In this document: in pieces, positions 8,552-17,429 of the stretch
How positions within the stretch are numbered: position 1 is the stretch's first letter
How the letters are laid out: the number at the start of each line of letters is the position of its first letter
Source: Bacillus sp. CHD6a
Lineage (GTDB): Bacteria > Bacillota > Bacilli > Bacillales > Bacillaceae_I
Assembly: GCF_001293645.1 (NCBI RefSeq)
Contig: NZ_LBMD01000019.1
Location: 1-64,000, forward strand
Length of the DNA: 64,000 nucleotides
Direction of reading: 5' to 3'
Position numbers and translations under genes: made by a program
Notes under the pieces: model-generated
Databases searched by the model: none
Told to the model about the DNA's origin: nothing
Seen by the model: only the letters and a program-made list of their open reading frames with translations

Positions 8552-9628
8552 CTATTCCGTAATTCCAGTGCTGATAAGTCTTACTTCTGCCTCAACTTGT
8601 ACTGTTAAAGTTGGATAAGTAGAATCTTTCCATTTTTTAAAGTCAAATCCTCTTTTTCGAGATTTTGCTTCATATCCTAAGCCAATTGGGTCTACGCCTT
8701 TTTCCTGGAACTCCTTTATCATGGTTTCTGATTCTTTAATGATCTTTTCTTCCAACAGCTTCTGAAACTCCTTCAACTCTTTAGGAGTCACTTTATTCCC
8801 TGTATACTCTCTCACTGCTCCATCCAAACTTACGGTCATCCTAATAGATGGGATATCGTCTTTCCATTTTACCTTAAACTTTCTGTCTGTCTTTATACTT
8901 CTGATTGAAACGAATTCGTCCTTATCTTTCACTTTCAATGAAACGGACCCGTCCGCATGCTTGTCAACGAGTGTTTTGAAATAAAACAGTTTTTCATTTG
9001 GAATGGTCATTTCGAATTTATCTTCCTTCATTACTGCCACACCAACAATCTCTGCACTTTTTTCTGTTTTCTTCAAAATGGGTAAGTTTGGATCCTTCCC
9101 TTTTTGATAAAAATCAGACAAGAATATATGCAAGTTTGTTTCAGGTACATCGATTCGGTCAATATTATGTTTTAAAAGATTATATAGGTGATCTCCTGTG
9201 CCTCTTGTGCCAAGATTTTGCTCCAGGAGCTCTTTTGTTTCCCCTTCAACTATGGCCAAATATAATCCTGTACCAATACTTGCATCTCGCTGTAAACCAT
9301 CTACTAGTTGCATGACACCTTTTTCCGCCAAGGCTTTATTGAACAACACCAACTCTAAGCTTCCGTTAACAATAGGTGCAGAAGATTCTTTTTGCGCATT
9401 GCTTAATATATCTTTATTTAATTCAGAGATTGCAGTAAATCTTTCATTCACTATGGTTTGATCAGCTCTATAAACAGGGACAACGAAAGTTCCCTCCACT
9501 TCATTTTCTCCAATTAAATCAAAGCCTTCTACAGATTCAATATTAATATCATCGACAATTTCCTTTTCTAGGCACCCTGTAAGAAATAGACAGATTGTTA
9601 TAACCCAGATGATATTATGACAAGGCAT
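8552..9628 (-). CDS. GerC-type germinant receptor lipoprotein (Ger(x)C family)
   Basis: About 358 aa. A signal peptide ends in a lipobox LTGC at about residues 16-19, so the protein should be anchored by a diacylglycerol-modified Cys to the spore inner membrane. The rest matches the Ger(x)C family layout, including a C-terminal domain near FKKWKDSTYPTLTVQVEAEV. The ATG at 9628 follows GGGGGAAAAAAGAAA and starts the signal peptide; the longer frame from 9658 does not begin with one. It overlaps the B subunit gene, as in other receptor operons. It is the third gene of the operon. Confidence 0.9.
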   Translation of the reverse strand: MPCHNIIWVITICLFLTGCLEKEIVDDINIESVEGFDLIGENEVEGTFVVPVYRADQTIVNERFTAISELNKDILSNAQKESSAPIVNGSLELVLFNKALAEKGVMQLVDGLQRDASIGTGLYLAIVEGETKELLEQNLGTRGTGDHLYNLLKHNIDRIDVPETNLHIFLSDFYQKGKDPNLPILKKTEKSAEIVGVAVMKEDKFEMTIPNEKLFYFKTLVDKHADGSVSLKVKDKDEFVSIRSIKTDRKFKVKWKDDIPSIRMTVSLDGAVREYTGNKVTPKELKEFQKLLEEKIIKESETMIKEFQEKGVDPIGLGYEAKSRKRGFDFKKWKDSTYPTLTVQVEAEVRLISTGITE

Positions 9629-10724
9629 TTTCTTTTTTCCCCCTTCTCCAATGTACAAAGGTAACGATTAGGAATATTAACGGAATATAGACATAAGCCA
9701 TATAAAATCCGACTTTTCCAAGATAAGTGTTCAAATCATTGATTAGTTTTCTGTCTTCAAATTGATTCATCAGAATAAAAATGACAATTGTAATAATCAT
9801 TAATGAGGTTCTGTGTTTTAGCTTGGTCATTCTTTTGGCAAGCCTACTAGAACACCATAGATAAAGGCACACATTGGGAAGAATAATAAGACACCAGTTT
9901 GCAATTCCGATGTATTCTACACGCTCTACGAATGGAAGCTCAATGATTTTCCAAATGGATAGTGTTGCCCAAATACTCTTCTCTAGCTTTCCTTCACTGA
10001 AATAGGCAAATGTAACTAGGGCAAATATCAGATAAATGGAAGAAGTGACAAACACAGCTAAATGAGACCATTTTTTCGATTGCTGAGGTTTGCTTATAAA
10101 TGGATAAAATACCAATAATGTCTCAAAACCAAGCATACTTAAAGTCATATCCTTACCGGATAGGAAAATATCTTTAAAAGAGTGATCAAAAATTGGTAAC
10201 AGGTTCCGAAAATTTGCATATTCCAATGGAAGCACAATGGTTAAAAATAAATAGGCGGGTAGCATGACACCTAAAAATGCTACTCCTGTGATCACCCTGA
10301 ACCCTCCAGTAATAATATAATAAACAAGTAGTAAAAATAACAATGAGAAAAACCATGTACTTAGATCTGGGAACAGCCAAACTTGAACTACCTCTATATA
10401 AGTTCTGAGCACTGTAACAACTGTCATAATAAAATAAACAACAAAGAAAAAGTTTAGTAGGTTGCCTATCCATTTTCCAAAAGCCATTCTGTGCGCACTC
10501 GCCAAATCACCATCGCTCTTTTCACAGATTTTATACATCATATAAATGATGATATGAGTAAAGAAACCAAATAGAATAATTCCCATCCATGCATCATAGC
10601 CGGCAGACATTGCAATGACCCTCTGATAACCAAGTGCCCCAACTCCAAACTGCGTACTATGAATTAAATAAAACACTAAAAAAGGTGATATTTGAAAATT
10701 TTTAGGTACTGTTTGCAATGTCAT
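9615..10724 (-). CDS. GerB-type germinant receptor permease (GerAB family)
   Basis: 369 aa with about ten membrane helices. It belongs to the spore germination branch of the amino acid/polyamine/organocation superfamily and is thought to hold the germinant-binding site. The N-terminal block FYLIHSTQFGVGALGYQR carries the unwound-helix glycines of helix 1. GGGAGG is very close to the ATG at 10724, so a TTG two codons further in (10718) is a possible alternative start. It sits 17 bases after the A subunit gene and overlaps the C subunit gene. Confidence 0.92.
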   Translation of the reverse strand: MTLQTVPKNFQISPFLVFYLIHSTQFGVGALGYQRVIAMSAGYDAWMGIILFGFFTHIIIYMMYKICEKSDGDLASAHRMAFGKWIGNLLNFFFVVYFIMTVVTVLRTYIEVVQVWLFPDLSTWFFSLLFLLLVYYIITGGFRVITGVAFLGVMLPAYLFLTIVLPLEYANFRNLLPIFDHSFKDIFLSGKDMTLSMLGFETLLVFYPFISKPQQSKKWSHLAVFVTSSIYLIFALVTFAYFSEGKLEKSIWATLSIWKIIELPFVERVEYIGIANWCLIILPNVCLYLWCSSRLAKRMTKLKHRTSLMIITIVIFILMNQFEDRKLINDLNTYLGKVGFYMAYVYIPLIFLIVTFVHWRRGKKENALS

Positions 10725-10741
10725 ACCTCCCTTCTATTTTT

Positions 10742-12262
10742 TCACTCATCAATATCCTTTTTTGGCTTGGTTTGTGTCCTAGTCGTTCTTTGTGGTTTAT
10801 TGGTTCTTAATTGCCCAGGTCTTTCTGTTTGCATGGAAAATGGTAACCGTAAGAGAGCATCTTTCATATCTTTAACCCTTGGAGGGTAAATAGGCTCCAA
10901 ATAAGGCCTTCCGAGAGATGTCAGCCTTAATAAATGAGCTGCCAAGATACAGAAACAAAAAACAATGCCAAGCAATCCCCATAATTCTGCAAACAATAGA
11001 AAAGGGAATCTCAATAGACGAATGGTGTTACCCATCTTATAAACTGGTGTCGTAAAAGATGCGAGCGCAGCAAGCGCAACGATTATTAAGAGAACGTTAC
11101 TTGTCAGACCAGCTTCAACGGAAGCCGTTCCAATAACAATTCCACCTACGATACCGATGGTCTGACCTACCTTTGTTGGAAGTCTTGCTCCAGCTTCCCG
11201 TAGTAATTCGATAGTCAATTCGAGAAAAATCGCTTCTAAAATAGGCGGCAAAGGAACTTCTCGCCTTGAAGAAATCAACGTGCTCAGTAGATCTTTTGGA
11301 ATCAATTCATAGTGATAGCTTAAAACTGCTACATAGACCGGGGTAACCAAGATAGAAAAGGCAACACCAAACAGTCTTATTAGACGAAAAAAGGAAGAAA
11401 GCCAATAACTTAAATAATAATCTTCAAAGGAAGAGAAAAATTCAACCAGAGTAGTCGGACCTATTAGTCCATGTGGGGACCCGTCCACCATGATTACTAC
11501 TTTTCCTTCGGTCAATGCCGACACAATTCGGTCGGGCCTCTCTGTGTCTAGAAGGAGCGGAAAAATCGTGTTACCATCATCGGATATTAGTTGTGTGATA
11601 TAAGAACTGTCATTAATATGATCAAATTCTACGTCATCAAGCCGTTGCGTGACAGTCTGAACATTATCCTTATTTACAATTCCATCCAAATAGATGACAG
11701 CAATTCGTGTCCTAGAGATAGTACCTAACTTCTTTTGCTCCACGGTTAACATCGGAGTACTTAAACGTCTTCTTATTAGGTTAATATTAGAATCTATATT
11801 TTCAACAAAGGATTCTTTTGGTCCAATAACGCTGAACTCTACTTCTGGAAGGGAAACAGCACGTGTCTGAACAAATTCAGAACGTACTAACAACCCTTTT
11901 TTGTCTTTCTCCCCAATCTGTACAAAAATGAATCCTGATAACAGCTTATCTCTTACTTCCTTCGGGTCGGAGCTAATGGTCACTACTTCAATAGGTAAAA
12001 TATTTTTTAAATCTTGCAAATTGCTCCACGGTCTGGTGGAAATGCTATGTAATATGTCACGATGCAGGAAATCAGTATCTACTAATGTGTAGTAATAGTT
12101 AATCCACACTTTCCTATTGCCATCATTGGTCTGGTTTGTAAATCTCAAAAAATCTATAGACTTTTCCATTTGCAATAATAATTGTGTTACTGACATGTCT
12201 TCTACCTTGTTAGATGTTTGACCACTTCTCGGTGAAAACAGTTTTTTGAGTAGGTTTTTCAT
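10742..12262 (-). CDS. GerA-type germinant receptor A subunit (GerAA family)
   Basis: 506 aa. A hydrophilic N-terminal domain (about 1-260) carries family motifs such as IAVIYLDGIVNKDNV and VMVDGSPHGLIGPTT. A membrane domain with four to five helices follows (about 280-440), including VPLPPILEAIFLELTIELLREAG and GIVGGIVIG. A basic C-terminal tail ends the protein. GAGAGGGGGGAG precedes the ATG. It is first in a three-gene receptor operon, expressed in the forespore in known systems. The germinant cannot be told from sequence. Confidence 0.93.
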   Translation of the reverse strand: MKNLLKKLFSPRSGQTSNKVEDMSVTQLLLQMEKSIDFLRFTNQTNDGNRKVWINYYYTLVDTDFLHRDILHSISTRPWSNLQDLKNILPIEVVTISSDPKEVRDKLLSGFIFVQIGEKDKKGLLVRSEFVQTRAVSLPEVEFSVIGPKESFVENIDSNINLIRRRLSTPMLTVEQKKLGTISRTRIAVIYLDGIVNKDNVQTVTQRLDDVEFDHINDSSYITQLISDDGNTIFPLLLDTERPDRIVSALTEGKVVIMVDGSPHGLIGPTTLVEFFSSFEDYYLSYWLSSFFRLIRLFGVAFSILVTPVYVAVLSYHYELIPKDLLSTLISSRREVPLPPILEAIFLELTIELLREAGARLPTKVGQTIGIVGGIVIGTASVEAGLTSNVLLIIVALAALASFTTPVYKMGNTIRLLRFPFLLFAELWGLLGIVFCFCILAAHLLRLTSLGRPYLEPIYPPRVKDMKDALLRLPFSMQTERPGQLRTNKPQRTTRTQTKPKKDIDE

Positions 12263-12402
12263 TGAACTCCCCCCTCTCTTTGGGTTCTAGTCGTCACAAT
12301 TCTTCTCTTATTTTTCCTATAAATGTATGTAATATACCAACTGTTAAATGGGTAAATTATCAGGCAAAAAAAAAGAGCCCTATTTGGACTCTGAAGTGTT
12401 CA

Positions 12403-12729
12403 TTATTTTTGCGGCTTTCTAATAATCTCCACTACATCAAAAATACGAATATGATAAATGTTTTTATCCACATCTTTAATTGTAAGTTTGTTCGCTTTAT
12501 AACGGAAAGATTGTATCCGACCCGTAATTTGGATGACATCTCCTTCAAACCAAATCGACATCTTAAAAATTTCCTTTGCCATATACATATGACGTAATAA
12601 CTTTTTAATATATTGAATGTCTGGAATATTATCCGGATACAACATAAATGCTTGTACTGTCCGGTCCGCGTCATTTTTCCATAAATACATGGATTGATTC
12701 TCTAATTTATCTTCTTTTTTATGTTCCAT
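12403..12729 (-). CDS. YolD-like protein
   Basis: 108 aa. The C-terminal half fits the YolD-like fold: a helix segment around YIKKLLRHMYMAKEIFKMS, then strands FEGDVIQITGRIQSF and NIYHIRIFDVVEI. YolD proteins are often paired with Y-family polymerases, but no such gene is nearby. AAGGGG lies before the ATG. It is transcribed toward the germination operon, 140 bases away. That gap holds no convincing promoter that I can name. Function unknown. Confidence 0.72.
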   Translation of the reverse strand: MEHKKEDKLENQSMYLWKNDADRTVQAFMLYPDNIPDIQYIKKLLRHMYMAKEIFKMSIWFEGDVIQITGRIQSFRYKANKLTIKDVDKNIYHIRIFDVVEIIRKPQK

Positions 12730-12933
12730 GGCAATTACCCCTTTTCTTACAATATCGTTGATACGCTCTTACAGGTAACCTCCATACACAACATAACATA
12801 TAACTGTACAAGTCATATGCCATTACTACTACACAGTTTATTCCTGATATCCTGACATGTCAACCAAATTACCGTGCACTATAGTGGATGTACCGGGAAT
12901 AAAGAAAAGCTAGTTTTTCGTTAGGATTTACTA

Positions 12934-13407
12934 ATGAAACCAACTTTTGAAAGTGTATTAGATGAGTACACTCCTATGATACACCATATTATTAATACTT
13001 TGAATATTTACAAAGATAAAGAACGATACGTCCATGAAGCAACAATTGCTTTATGGGAAGCTTTCTGTTTAAAAGACTGCTCAAAGGGATCATTTACTTC
13101 TTATGCTTATTCATCCATGAGGGGAAAATTGCTTAATCATTTAAAAAAAGAGGTGCGGTGGGAAGATACACACATGTTTGTAGATGAGCTGCCAGAAACT
13201 TCATCTGATTTTTTTAATCCATCTGTGGGTAATTTGGAGGAATACACTTGCTATTTAACGGAAAAGCAGAAAAAGTGGGTTGTTGAATGCATTATTAAAG
13301 GCAAGAAATTGGAAGAAGTTGCGGTACAGGAAGGGGTTACGGTTAGTGCGGTTAAGTCTTGGCGGGCAGAGGCACTGAAGAAGCTTCGGAGGGAAATACC
13401 AAAGTAA
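12934..13407 (+). CDS. Sigma-70 family RNA polymerase sigma factor
   Basis: 157 aa. Region 2 lies at about residues 5-75 (ATIALWEAFCLKDCSKGSFTSYAYSSMRGKLLNHL, seen as the region 2.2-2.4 pattern in separate pieces), and a region 4 helix-turn-helix at about 105-155 (LEEVAVQEGVTVSAVKSWRAEALKKLRR). It lacks regions 1 and 3, like ECF or sporadic competence-type sigma factors. The ribosome site is weak (AGGAT). No anti-sigma gene is adjacent. A type A repeat follows directly after its stop. Targets are unknown. Confidence 0.85.
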   Translation: MKPTFESVLDEYTPMIHHIINTLNIYKDKERYVHEATIALWEAFCLKDCSKGSFTSYAYSSMRGKLLNHLKKEVRWEDTHMFVDELPETSSDFFNPSVGNLEEYTCYLTEKQKKWVVECIIKGKKLEEVAVQEGVTVSAVKSWRAEALKKLRREIPK

Positions 13408-13430
13408 ACAATAAGAAACTCACTAAGGGG

Positions 13431-13697
13431 GGCCGCTGAAAAGCTGATCTTATAGTACTCGTGAATTCGAGCTGGTGATTGGAGCAAAAGGCGAAGACTC
13501 CTCGAAAATGCTACGCATTTTCTTCGTGCGATGAATCGCTGCCGAAGCCTTCCTTGTCCTGAGGGAGATAGTGCTAGGTGGAGACCCCGCAGGCTTGCCG
13601 AGGAGGCTCCAGCAGCGCCCCTAGGAAAGCGAAGCCATTTGCGGAAATCAACAGCGGTGTCTACCTAAACCTAGAATAAAGTACTTTCTCAGTGGCC
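13431..13697 (+). repeat. Type A palindromic repeat, copy 1 (full, with extra hairpin)
   Basis: Outer arms are GGCCGCTGAAAAG and CTTTCTCAGTGGCC. The core runs from GCTGGTGATT at 13471 to AATCAACAGC at 13655. A 58-bp extra segment at about 13502-13559 is shared with the copy at 23.8 kb and absent from the others. Direct repeats are not clear at the ends. The Arg/Pro-rich ORFs over it are not genes. Confidence 0.9.
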
Positions 13698-13727
13698 CCA
13701 TAAAAAGCTGGCTCGATCCGCTTCTTT

Positions 13728-13931
13728 TTAGCTTCTTGCTTCTTGCATATATTGATAGACTACTTCAGCATTGTGCTTGGCAATGCCTCTATAGTGTTTA
13801 AAGTCCTCACGAGCAACCAGCACTTTACGAAAAATCATGAAATCCTCTTTTTGAATTCTATATTCAAAAAGCTCTCCATTTTTAAGCTTGTCCAATATTT
13901 CTGTTGCTAAATTTTCATTCACCATCATCAC
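13728..13931 (-). CDS. Hypothetical 67-aa protein
   Basis: Unrecognised small protein, probably helical and soluble. It has an acidic/basic mix with the motifs ILDKLKNGELFEYRI and DFMIFRKVLVAREDFKHYRGIAKH. GGAG precedes three possible in-frame starts (ATG 13931, ATG 13928, GTG 13925); the spacing favours the later two. It lies alone between a type A repeat and a 348-base stretch with no gene. The KVLVxREDFKHYRG pattern recurs in small Bacillus proteins as far as I remember, without known role. Confidence 0.6.
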   Translation of the reverse strand: MMMVNENLATEILDKLKNGELFEYRIQKEDFMIFRKVLVAREDFKHYRGIAKHNAEVVYQYMQEARS

Positions 13932-14279
13932 TCCATCATTCTAAAATAATACTTTCTATTTTAACACTGTTGACATGATGTGAAAATAAGCAGCAAAAAA
14001 ACCCCTTCTAAGAAGGGATTCCATGGGGGATAAGGAATAAAATGAATGGGGCAATTAGGTAGCCCTATTATTATATATGCAATTCATCCATTTACGGTCA
14101 CAAAGTAAAACAGAATAAATTAAAAGAAAATTTAGAAAAAATTAAGATGAAACTATTTACGTTTCTGCAAAAATAATGCAAACTGTATGTAACACTTTTT
14201 ATATCCACTATTTCACAAAAATAAAAAAACCAGACAGAGCATGAAGCTGTCGGTTAACACTATTTAGGGGGAGATATCG
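13932..14279. other. Gene-poor AT-rich stretch
   Basis: No gene is supported here. A hairpin at about 13999-14018 (CCCTTCT / AGAAGGG) has a T run on its minus-strand side and may be a leftover terminator. The rest is AT-rich and probably holds the promoter of the DUF2187 gene. Confidence 0.5.
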
Positions 14280-14462
14280 TTGAAAAAAGCAGAAGTGGGC
14301 AACATCATAGAATTTCGTGAAGGTCTTCAAGGGGTGGTAGAGAAAGTAAATGAAAACTCTGTCATAGTGGACCTAACCTATATGAACAATTATCGTGATT
14401 TAGAATTAGAGCAACGAACTGTCGTTAATCATAAGAACTATAAGATTGTGAGATCCGTATAA
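14280..14462 (+). CDS. DUF2187 (YkvS-like) protein
   Basis: 60 aa. The sequence VGNIIEFREGLQGVVEKV, VDLTYMNNYRDLELEQRTVVNHKNYKI is close to what I recall of B. subtilis YkvS, a DUF2187 member with a KOW/SH3-like barrel. Function is unknown. It starts with TTG, six bases after GGGGGAG; no ATG is in reach. A bidirectional terminator follows at 14472-14510. A convergent AbrB-type gene lies on the other side of the terminator. Confidence 0.88.
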   Translation: MKKAEVGNIIEFREGLQGVVEKVNENSVIVDLTYMNNYRDLELEQRTVVNHKNYKIVRSV

Positions 14463-14471
14463 ATAAAGCCA

Positions 14472-14510
14472 AAAAAGACTTCCCAAAACACCAAGGGGAA
14501 GTCTTTTTTA
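14472..14510. terminator. Bidirectional terminator
   Basis: AAAAAAGACTTCCC pairs with GGGAAGTCTTTTTT around a loop of about 11 bases. It serves the converging DUF2187 and AbrB-type genes. Confidence 0.9.
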
Positions 14511-14825
14511 CTAACCTATTTCCTCTTCTAGAATTTCCAAAACCACGGCTGACTTCTCCATGTCAAGGCGAACAGAAAAATGTGTTTCTTCGTTAATATT
14601 TAAATTGCGCCTAATTTCAATAGGAATATTAACCTTTCCGTTGTTGGAGACAATGGATTCATTAAAAATGTGTTCTTCATTAATTGGTTTCATGACTAAT
14701 CCTAAAGGTTGTTCCATAATCATCAAGACATCGCCATCGGAAATATCAAGTTGTTCTCTTATTGACTTGGGAATGGTTAAATGGCCAGATTTACGAATTC
14801 TTCTAAGCTCTTTCGTTTGGCTCAT
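14511..14825 (-). CDS. Tandem AbrB/SpoVT-type DNA-binding protein
   Basis: 104 aa with two swapped-hairpin AbrB-like units. The first is at about residues 5-48 (RRIRKSGHLTIPKSIREQLDISDGD in pieces). The second is at about 54-100 (SNNGKVNIPIEIRRNLNINEETHFSV). Most AbrB-type proteins have one unit and dimerise, so two units in one chain may make a monomeric or pseudo-tetrameric binder. The ATG at 14825 is eight bases after AGGAG; a GTG at 14834 overlaps that site. No toxin gene is adjacent, so an antitoxin role is unlikely. Confidence 0.85.
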   Translation of the reverse strand: MSQTKELRRIRKSGHLTIPKSIREQLDISDGDVLMIMEQPLGLVMKPINEEHIFNESIVSNNGKVNIPIEIRRNLNINEETHFSVRLDMEKSAVVLEILEEEIG

Positions 14826-14907
14826 AATGGACACTCCTATTTTTTATTTCTTATTCCCTGCTATGATGAAATGAAAACGAACTTTGCCAATTAAGATATA
14901 ATTAGGG

Positions 14908-15576
14908 TCAAAGGTCACCTATTTGTGCTATAAGATCAGATTCCACTATATGAACACCTTTTCTGCCATCTTTTAAAAATCTTACCATTGCCTTCGCCAC
15001 TGTTTGTCCATGAACAGACCGATATTTTTTCAACTTCCCACGCAATACAGGCTGAATGACAGTGCCTACAACTTCCCCGACTCTTTCCCCTAGTCGAAAC
15101 TCCTCTCGATCTCCAAGAAGTAAGGAAGGCCTAAAGTAATAGGTAGACGGAATGCCAATTGCCGAAACGGCTTGTTCCATCTCCCCTTTTACCTGATTGT
15201 AGAAGAATCTAGAATGTTCATCTGCTCCAATAGCTGATACTACAGCAATTCTGGTTACTCCATTTTCTTTGGCGAGACGGGCTGCTTCTACAACGTAGTC
15301 AAAGTCCACTTTTCGAAAGTTTTCTTGTGAGCCTGCTTTTTTCTTAGTGGTCCCTAAACAAACATAGAGATCATCGACCTTAAAATGTTCCTTATAATCA
15401 GACATATTTTCAAAATCCATTTTCACTTGAGTTAACTTAGGATGAGTTTCAGTTGTTTGTTTTCTTACAAATGTGGTAAGGTTTTCGTAATCAGAATTTT
15501 GCAAAATCTCTTTCTTTACGTATGCTCCTACCAAACCGGTTGCACCTATTAATAAAGCGCTTCTATTTGAGTTCAT
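14908..15576 (-). CDS. NAD(P)-binding Rossmann oxidoreductase (HTATIP2-like)
   Basis: 222 aa. The N-terminus has the nucleotide-binding GATGLVGAYV loop near residues 11-20. VCLGTTKKKAGS and VVSAIGADEHSRFFYNQVKGEME carry the family's catalytic-region Tyr and Lys (YNQVK). This matches the atypical short-chain dehydrogenase group near human HTATIP2/TIP30. Substrate unknown. GAGGAG is eight bases before the ATG. It stands downstream of the DUF3231 gene on the same strand, 59 bases away, so co-transcription is possible. Confidence 0.85.
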   Translation of the reverse strand: MNSNRSALLIGATGLVGAYVKKEILQNSDYENLTTFVRKQTTETHPKLTQVKMDFENMSDYKEHFKVDDLYVCLGTTKKKAGSQENFRKVDFDYVVEAARLAKENGVTRIAVVSAIGADEHSRFFYNQVKGEMEQAVSAIGIPSTYYFRPSLLLGDREEFRLGERVGEVVGTVIQPVLRGKLKKYRSVHGQTVAKAMVRFLKDGRKGVHIVESDLIAQIGDL

Positions 15577-15635
15577 ATAAGGTTCTCCTCTACCTTTGTT
15601 ATTTACTTTATAACAGAATTAGCGGTTTCCTACAA

Positions 15636-16649
15636 CTATTCCCGCTCTTGGGACAATTGCTTTCTATCAGCTGTTGAAGGTGGTTTTTCCATCCAGCGAT
15701 TGTTAACCATAATGTCAGCACCTGACTTTGCAAGTAATGCTGACTCTGAAGAAAGTTTTTCATATTTGATTGCGAGATCTGTCCGTTGACTTGCAGAGAA
15801 AGCTGTAGCATAATTCCCAATTCCAGCTGCAATCATCAAGCTATTATGAAACATCATTAATTTATCTGAAAATGGCGGAATGTGAGAAGCAGTTACGGAA
15901 TAATCTGCTGCCATAGGTGCTTGAATATCATCCTTCAGCAATAGATCTACAAAAGCTTTTATATGAGAATGAGCTAACTGTTTCGCCTTTACCATAAACT
16001 CACGAACGTCACTGCTGACAGCTGTCTGGGAAAATGCGGTACAAAGAAGCATTCCAATCTGGTTAGTCTCAATATTCATACTTAGATGCGTGACTTCAAT
16101 TGTGTTTAATGTCCGTTTGTTTACTAAAGGATTCAAGCCGCTGAAATATTTTTTGTCTTCTACTAAATATGCTCGATCAGGAATAACCGTATATGGCTTC
16201 TTAATATATATACCTCTTTCTAATAGAAGGTCTGTTGTTATATCAAGAATTTCAATAGTTCTTTCCAGGAATGTCGTAAAGAGCGTTCTGATATCTTTTA
16301 TGAATACTGCACTTAGACTTGCGCTGTATGTAGCCATTCCAATCTTAGCCATTTGGAGTATATAAGATAGTTGGAATTCGTCTGAAAATAGTCGTGGTGC
16401 TTTAAGATTTATATCATTTTCCGAGAACGCAATCGGCAGAGGATGTTTTCCTTTCCAGAAAACGGCCTTTAGTTCACTTTCATTTGTAGATGCTACGTCG
16501 TATGCTTTTGCAATTATTTCTCGGATTTGCTGGTCTTCTACAGTTTCGAGAAAGTATCGTAAGACGCATACTGACATAGAGTTGTTTAAGTATAGTGTCC
16601 ATAATGTGCTGGTTTCTGCACAGGACCATTCTGTTGTATGGTTTGTCAT
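15636..16649 (-). CDS. DUF3231 family protein
   Basis: About 337 aa. The sequence forms two similar halves (residues about 1-165 and 170-330), each a four-helix-type unit rich in Met, Thr and His. MTNHTTEWSCAETSTLWTLY and MLLCTAFSQTAVSSDVREFM are typical of DUF3231, a Bacillus family related to ferritin-like/DUF3231 spore-associated proteins. Role unknown. The ATG at 16649 is seven bases after GGAGGG; a longer frame from 16685 has no ribosome site. No metal motif can be assigned with confidence. Confidence 0.8.
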   Translation of the reverse strand: MTNHTTEWSCAETSTLWTLYLNNSMSVCVLRYFLETVEDQQIREIIAKAYDVASTNESELKAVFWKGKHPLPIAFSENDINLKAPRLFSDEFQLSYILQMAKIGMATYSASLSAVFIKDIRTLFTTFLERTIEILDITTDLLLERGIYIKKPYTVIPDRAYLVEDKKYFSGLNPLVNKRTLNTIEVTHLSMNIETNQIGMLLCTAFSQTAVSSDVREFMVKAKQLAHSHIKAFVDLLLKDDIQAPMAADYSVTASHIPPFSDKLMMFHNSLMIAAGIGNYATAFSASQRTDLAIKYEKLSSESALLAKSGADIMVNNRWMEKPPSTADRKQLSQERE

Positions 16650-16752
16650 AGTTGTGCCCTCCTCATTTAATGTTATTATTTTCATTTTGGGGGGGTTTTA
16701 GTATTAGTTCTGATTCTTTTTAATCCAAAAAATTAAGTTGCTTGTTAATCTC

Positions 16753-16853
16753 CGCTGTTGATTTCCGCAAGTGGCTTTGCTTTCCTAGGGGCGCTGGTGG
16801 AGGCTCACGGACCGCCCGCAGGCAAGCGAAGCGCCTGGAACGGAAATCAACTG
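16753..16853 (-). repeat. A/B hybrid repeat, copy 2
   Basis: Its left half is type A in reverse (GCTGTTGATTTCCGC..., TTTCCTAGGGGCGCTGG). Its right half is type B (GGCTCACGGACCGCCC..., AGGCAAGCGAAGCGCC). It ends AATCAACTG. No outer arms are present. It separates the DUF3231 gene from the que operon terminator. Confidence 0.85.
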
Positions 16854-16872
16854 TATTTAAAACTTGCTTGAT

Positions 16873-16906
16873 AAAAAAGAAAACACAACCGGAGCTGTGT
16901 TTTCTT
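16873..16906 (-). terminator. Terminator of the que operon
   Basis: GAAAACACA pairs with TGTGTTTTC, followed on the minus strand by TTTTCTTTTTT. It lies just after the queF stop. Confidence 0.85.
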
Positions 16907-16913
16907 TAGTGAT

Positions 16914-17411
16914 TTATCTGTTATCGATTTTTTCTGGGTAAAGGTCATGGTTCATTAGGCGGTATTGTGCCATTTCCTCATATTTTGTTCCCGGTTTACC
17001 GTAGTTGGTATACGGATCGATGCTGATGCCGCCACGCGGGGTAAATTTGCCCCATACTTCAATATAGCGTGGGTCCATCAATTCAATCAGGTCGTTCATA
17101 ATAATATTCATGCAATCCTCATGGAAATCTCCATGGTTACGGAAGCTGAATAAGTACAATTTTAATGATTTACTTTCTACCATTAACTCACCTGGGATAT
17201 AGCTGATATAAATGGTCGCAAAATCCGGCTGATTCGTTTTTGGACATAAGCTTGTGAATTCTGGGCAATTGAATTTTACAAAGTAATCTCTGTTAGGGTG
17301 CTTGTTTTCAAAGGTTTCCAACACATCGGGGGAATAGTTGAACAAGTAATTTGTCCCTTGGTTCCCTAGCAATGTTACACCTTCTAACTCTGTATCTTTT
17401 CTTCCTGACAT
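16914..17411 (-). CDS. queF: NADPH-dependent 7-cyano-7-deazaguanine reductase
   Basis: About 165 aa, the short bacterial QueF type. It reduces preQ0 to preQ1, the last free-base step before tRNA insertion. The catalytic Cys lies in [15 protein letters not shown] near residue 56, with the conserved Asp close behind it, and the nucleotide-binding block is [10 protein letters not shown]. The ATG at 17411 is eight bases after AGGAGA; the TTG two codons earlier is not needed. It is the last gene of queC-D-E-F and is followed by a terminator. preQ1 made here should shut the operon through the upstream riboswitch. Confidence 0.96.
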   Translation of the reverse strand: MSGRKDTELEGVTLLGNQGTNYLFNYSPDVLETFENKHPNRDYFVKFNCPEFTSLCPKTNQPDFATIYISYIPGELMVESKSLKLYLFSFRNHGDFHEDCMNIIMNDLIELMDPRYIEVWGKFTPRGGISIDPYTNYGKPGTKYEEMAQYRLMNHDLYPEKIDNR

Positions 17412-17429
17412 GTACAATCTCTCCTTTTA

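Noticed and set aside
13251-13487. Minus-strand ORF over the first type A repeat
   Set aside because: It spans the end of the sigma factor gene and the repeat; it has no ribosome site.
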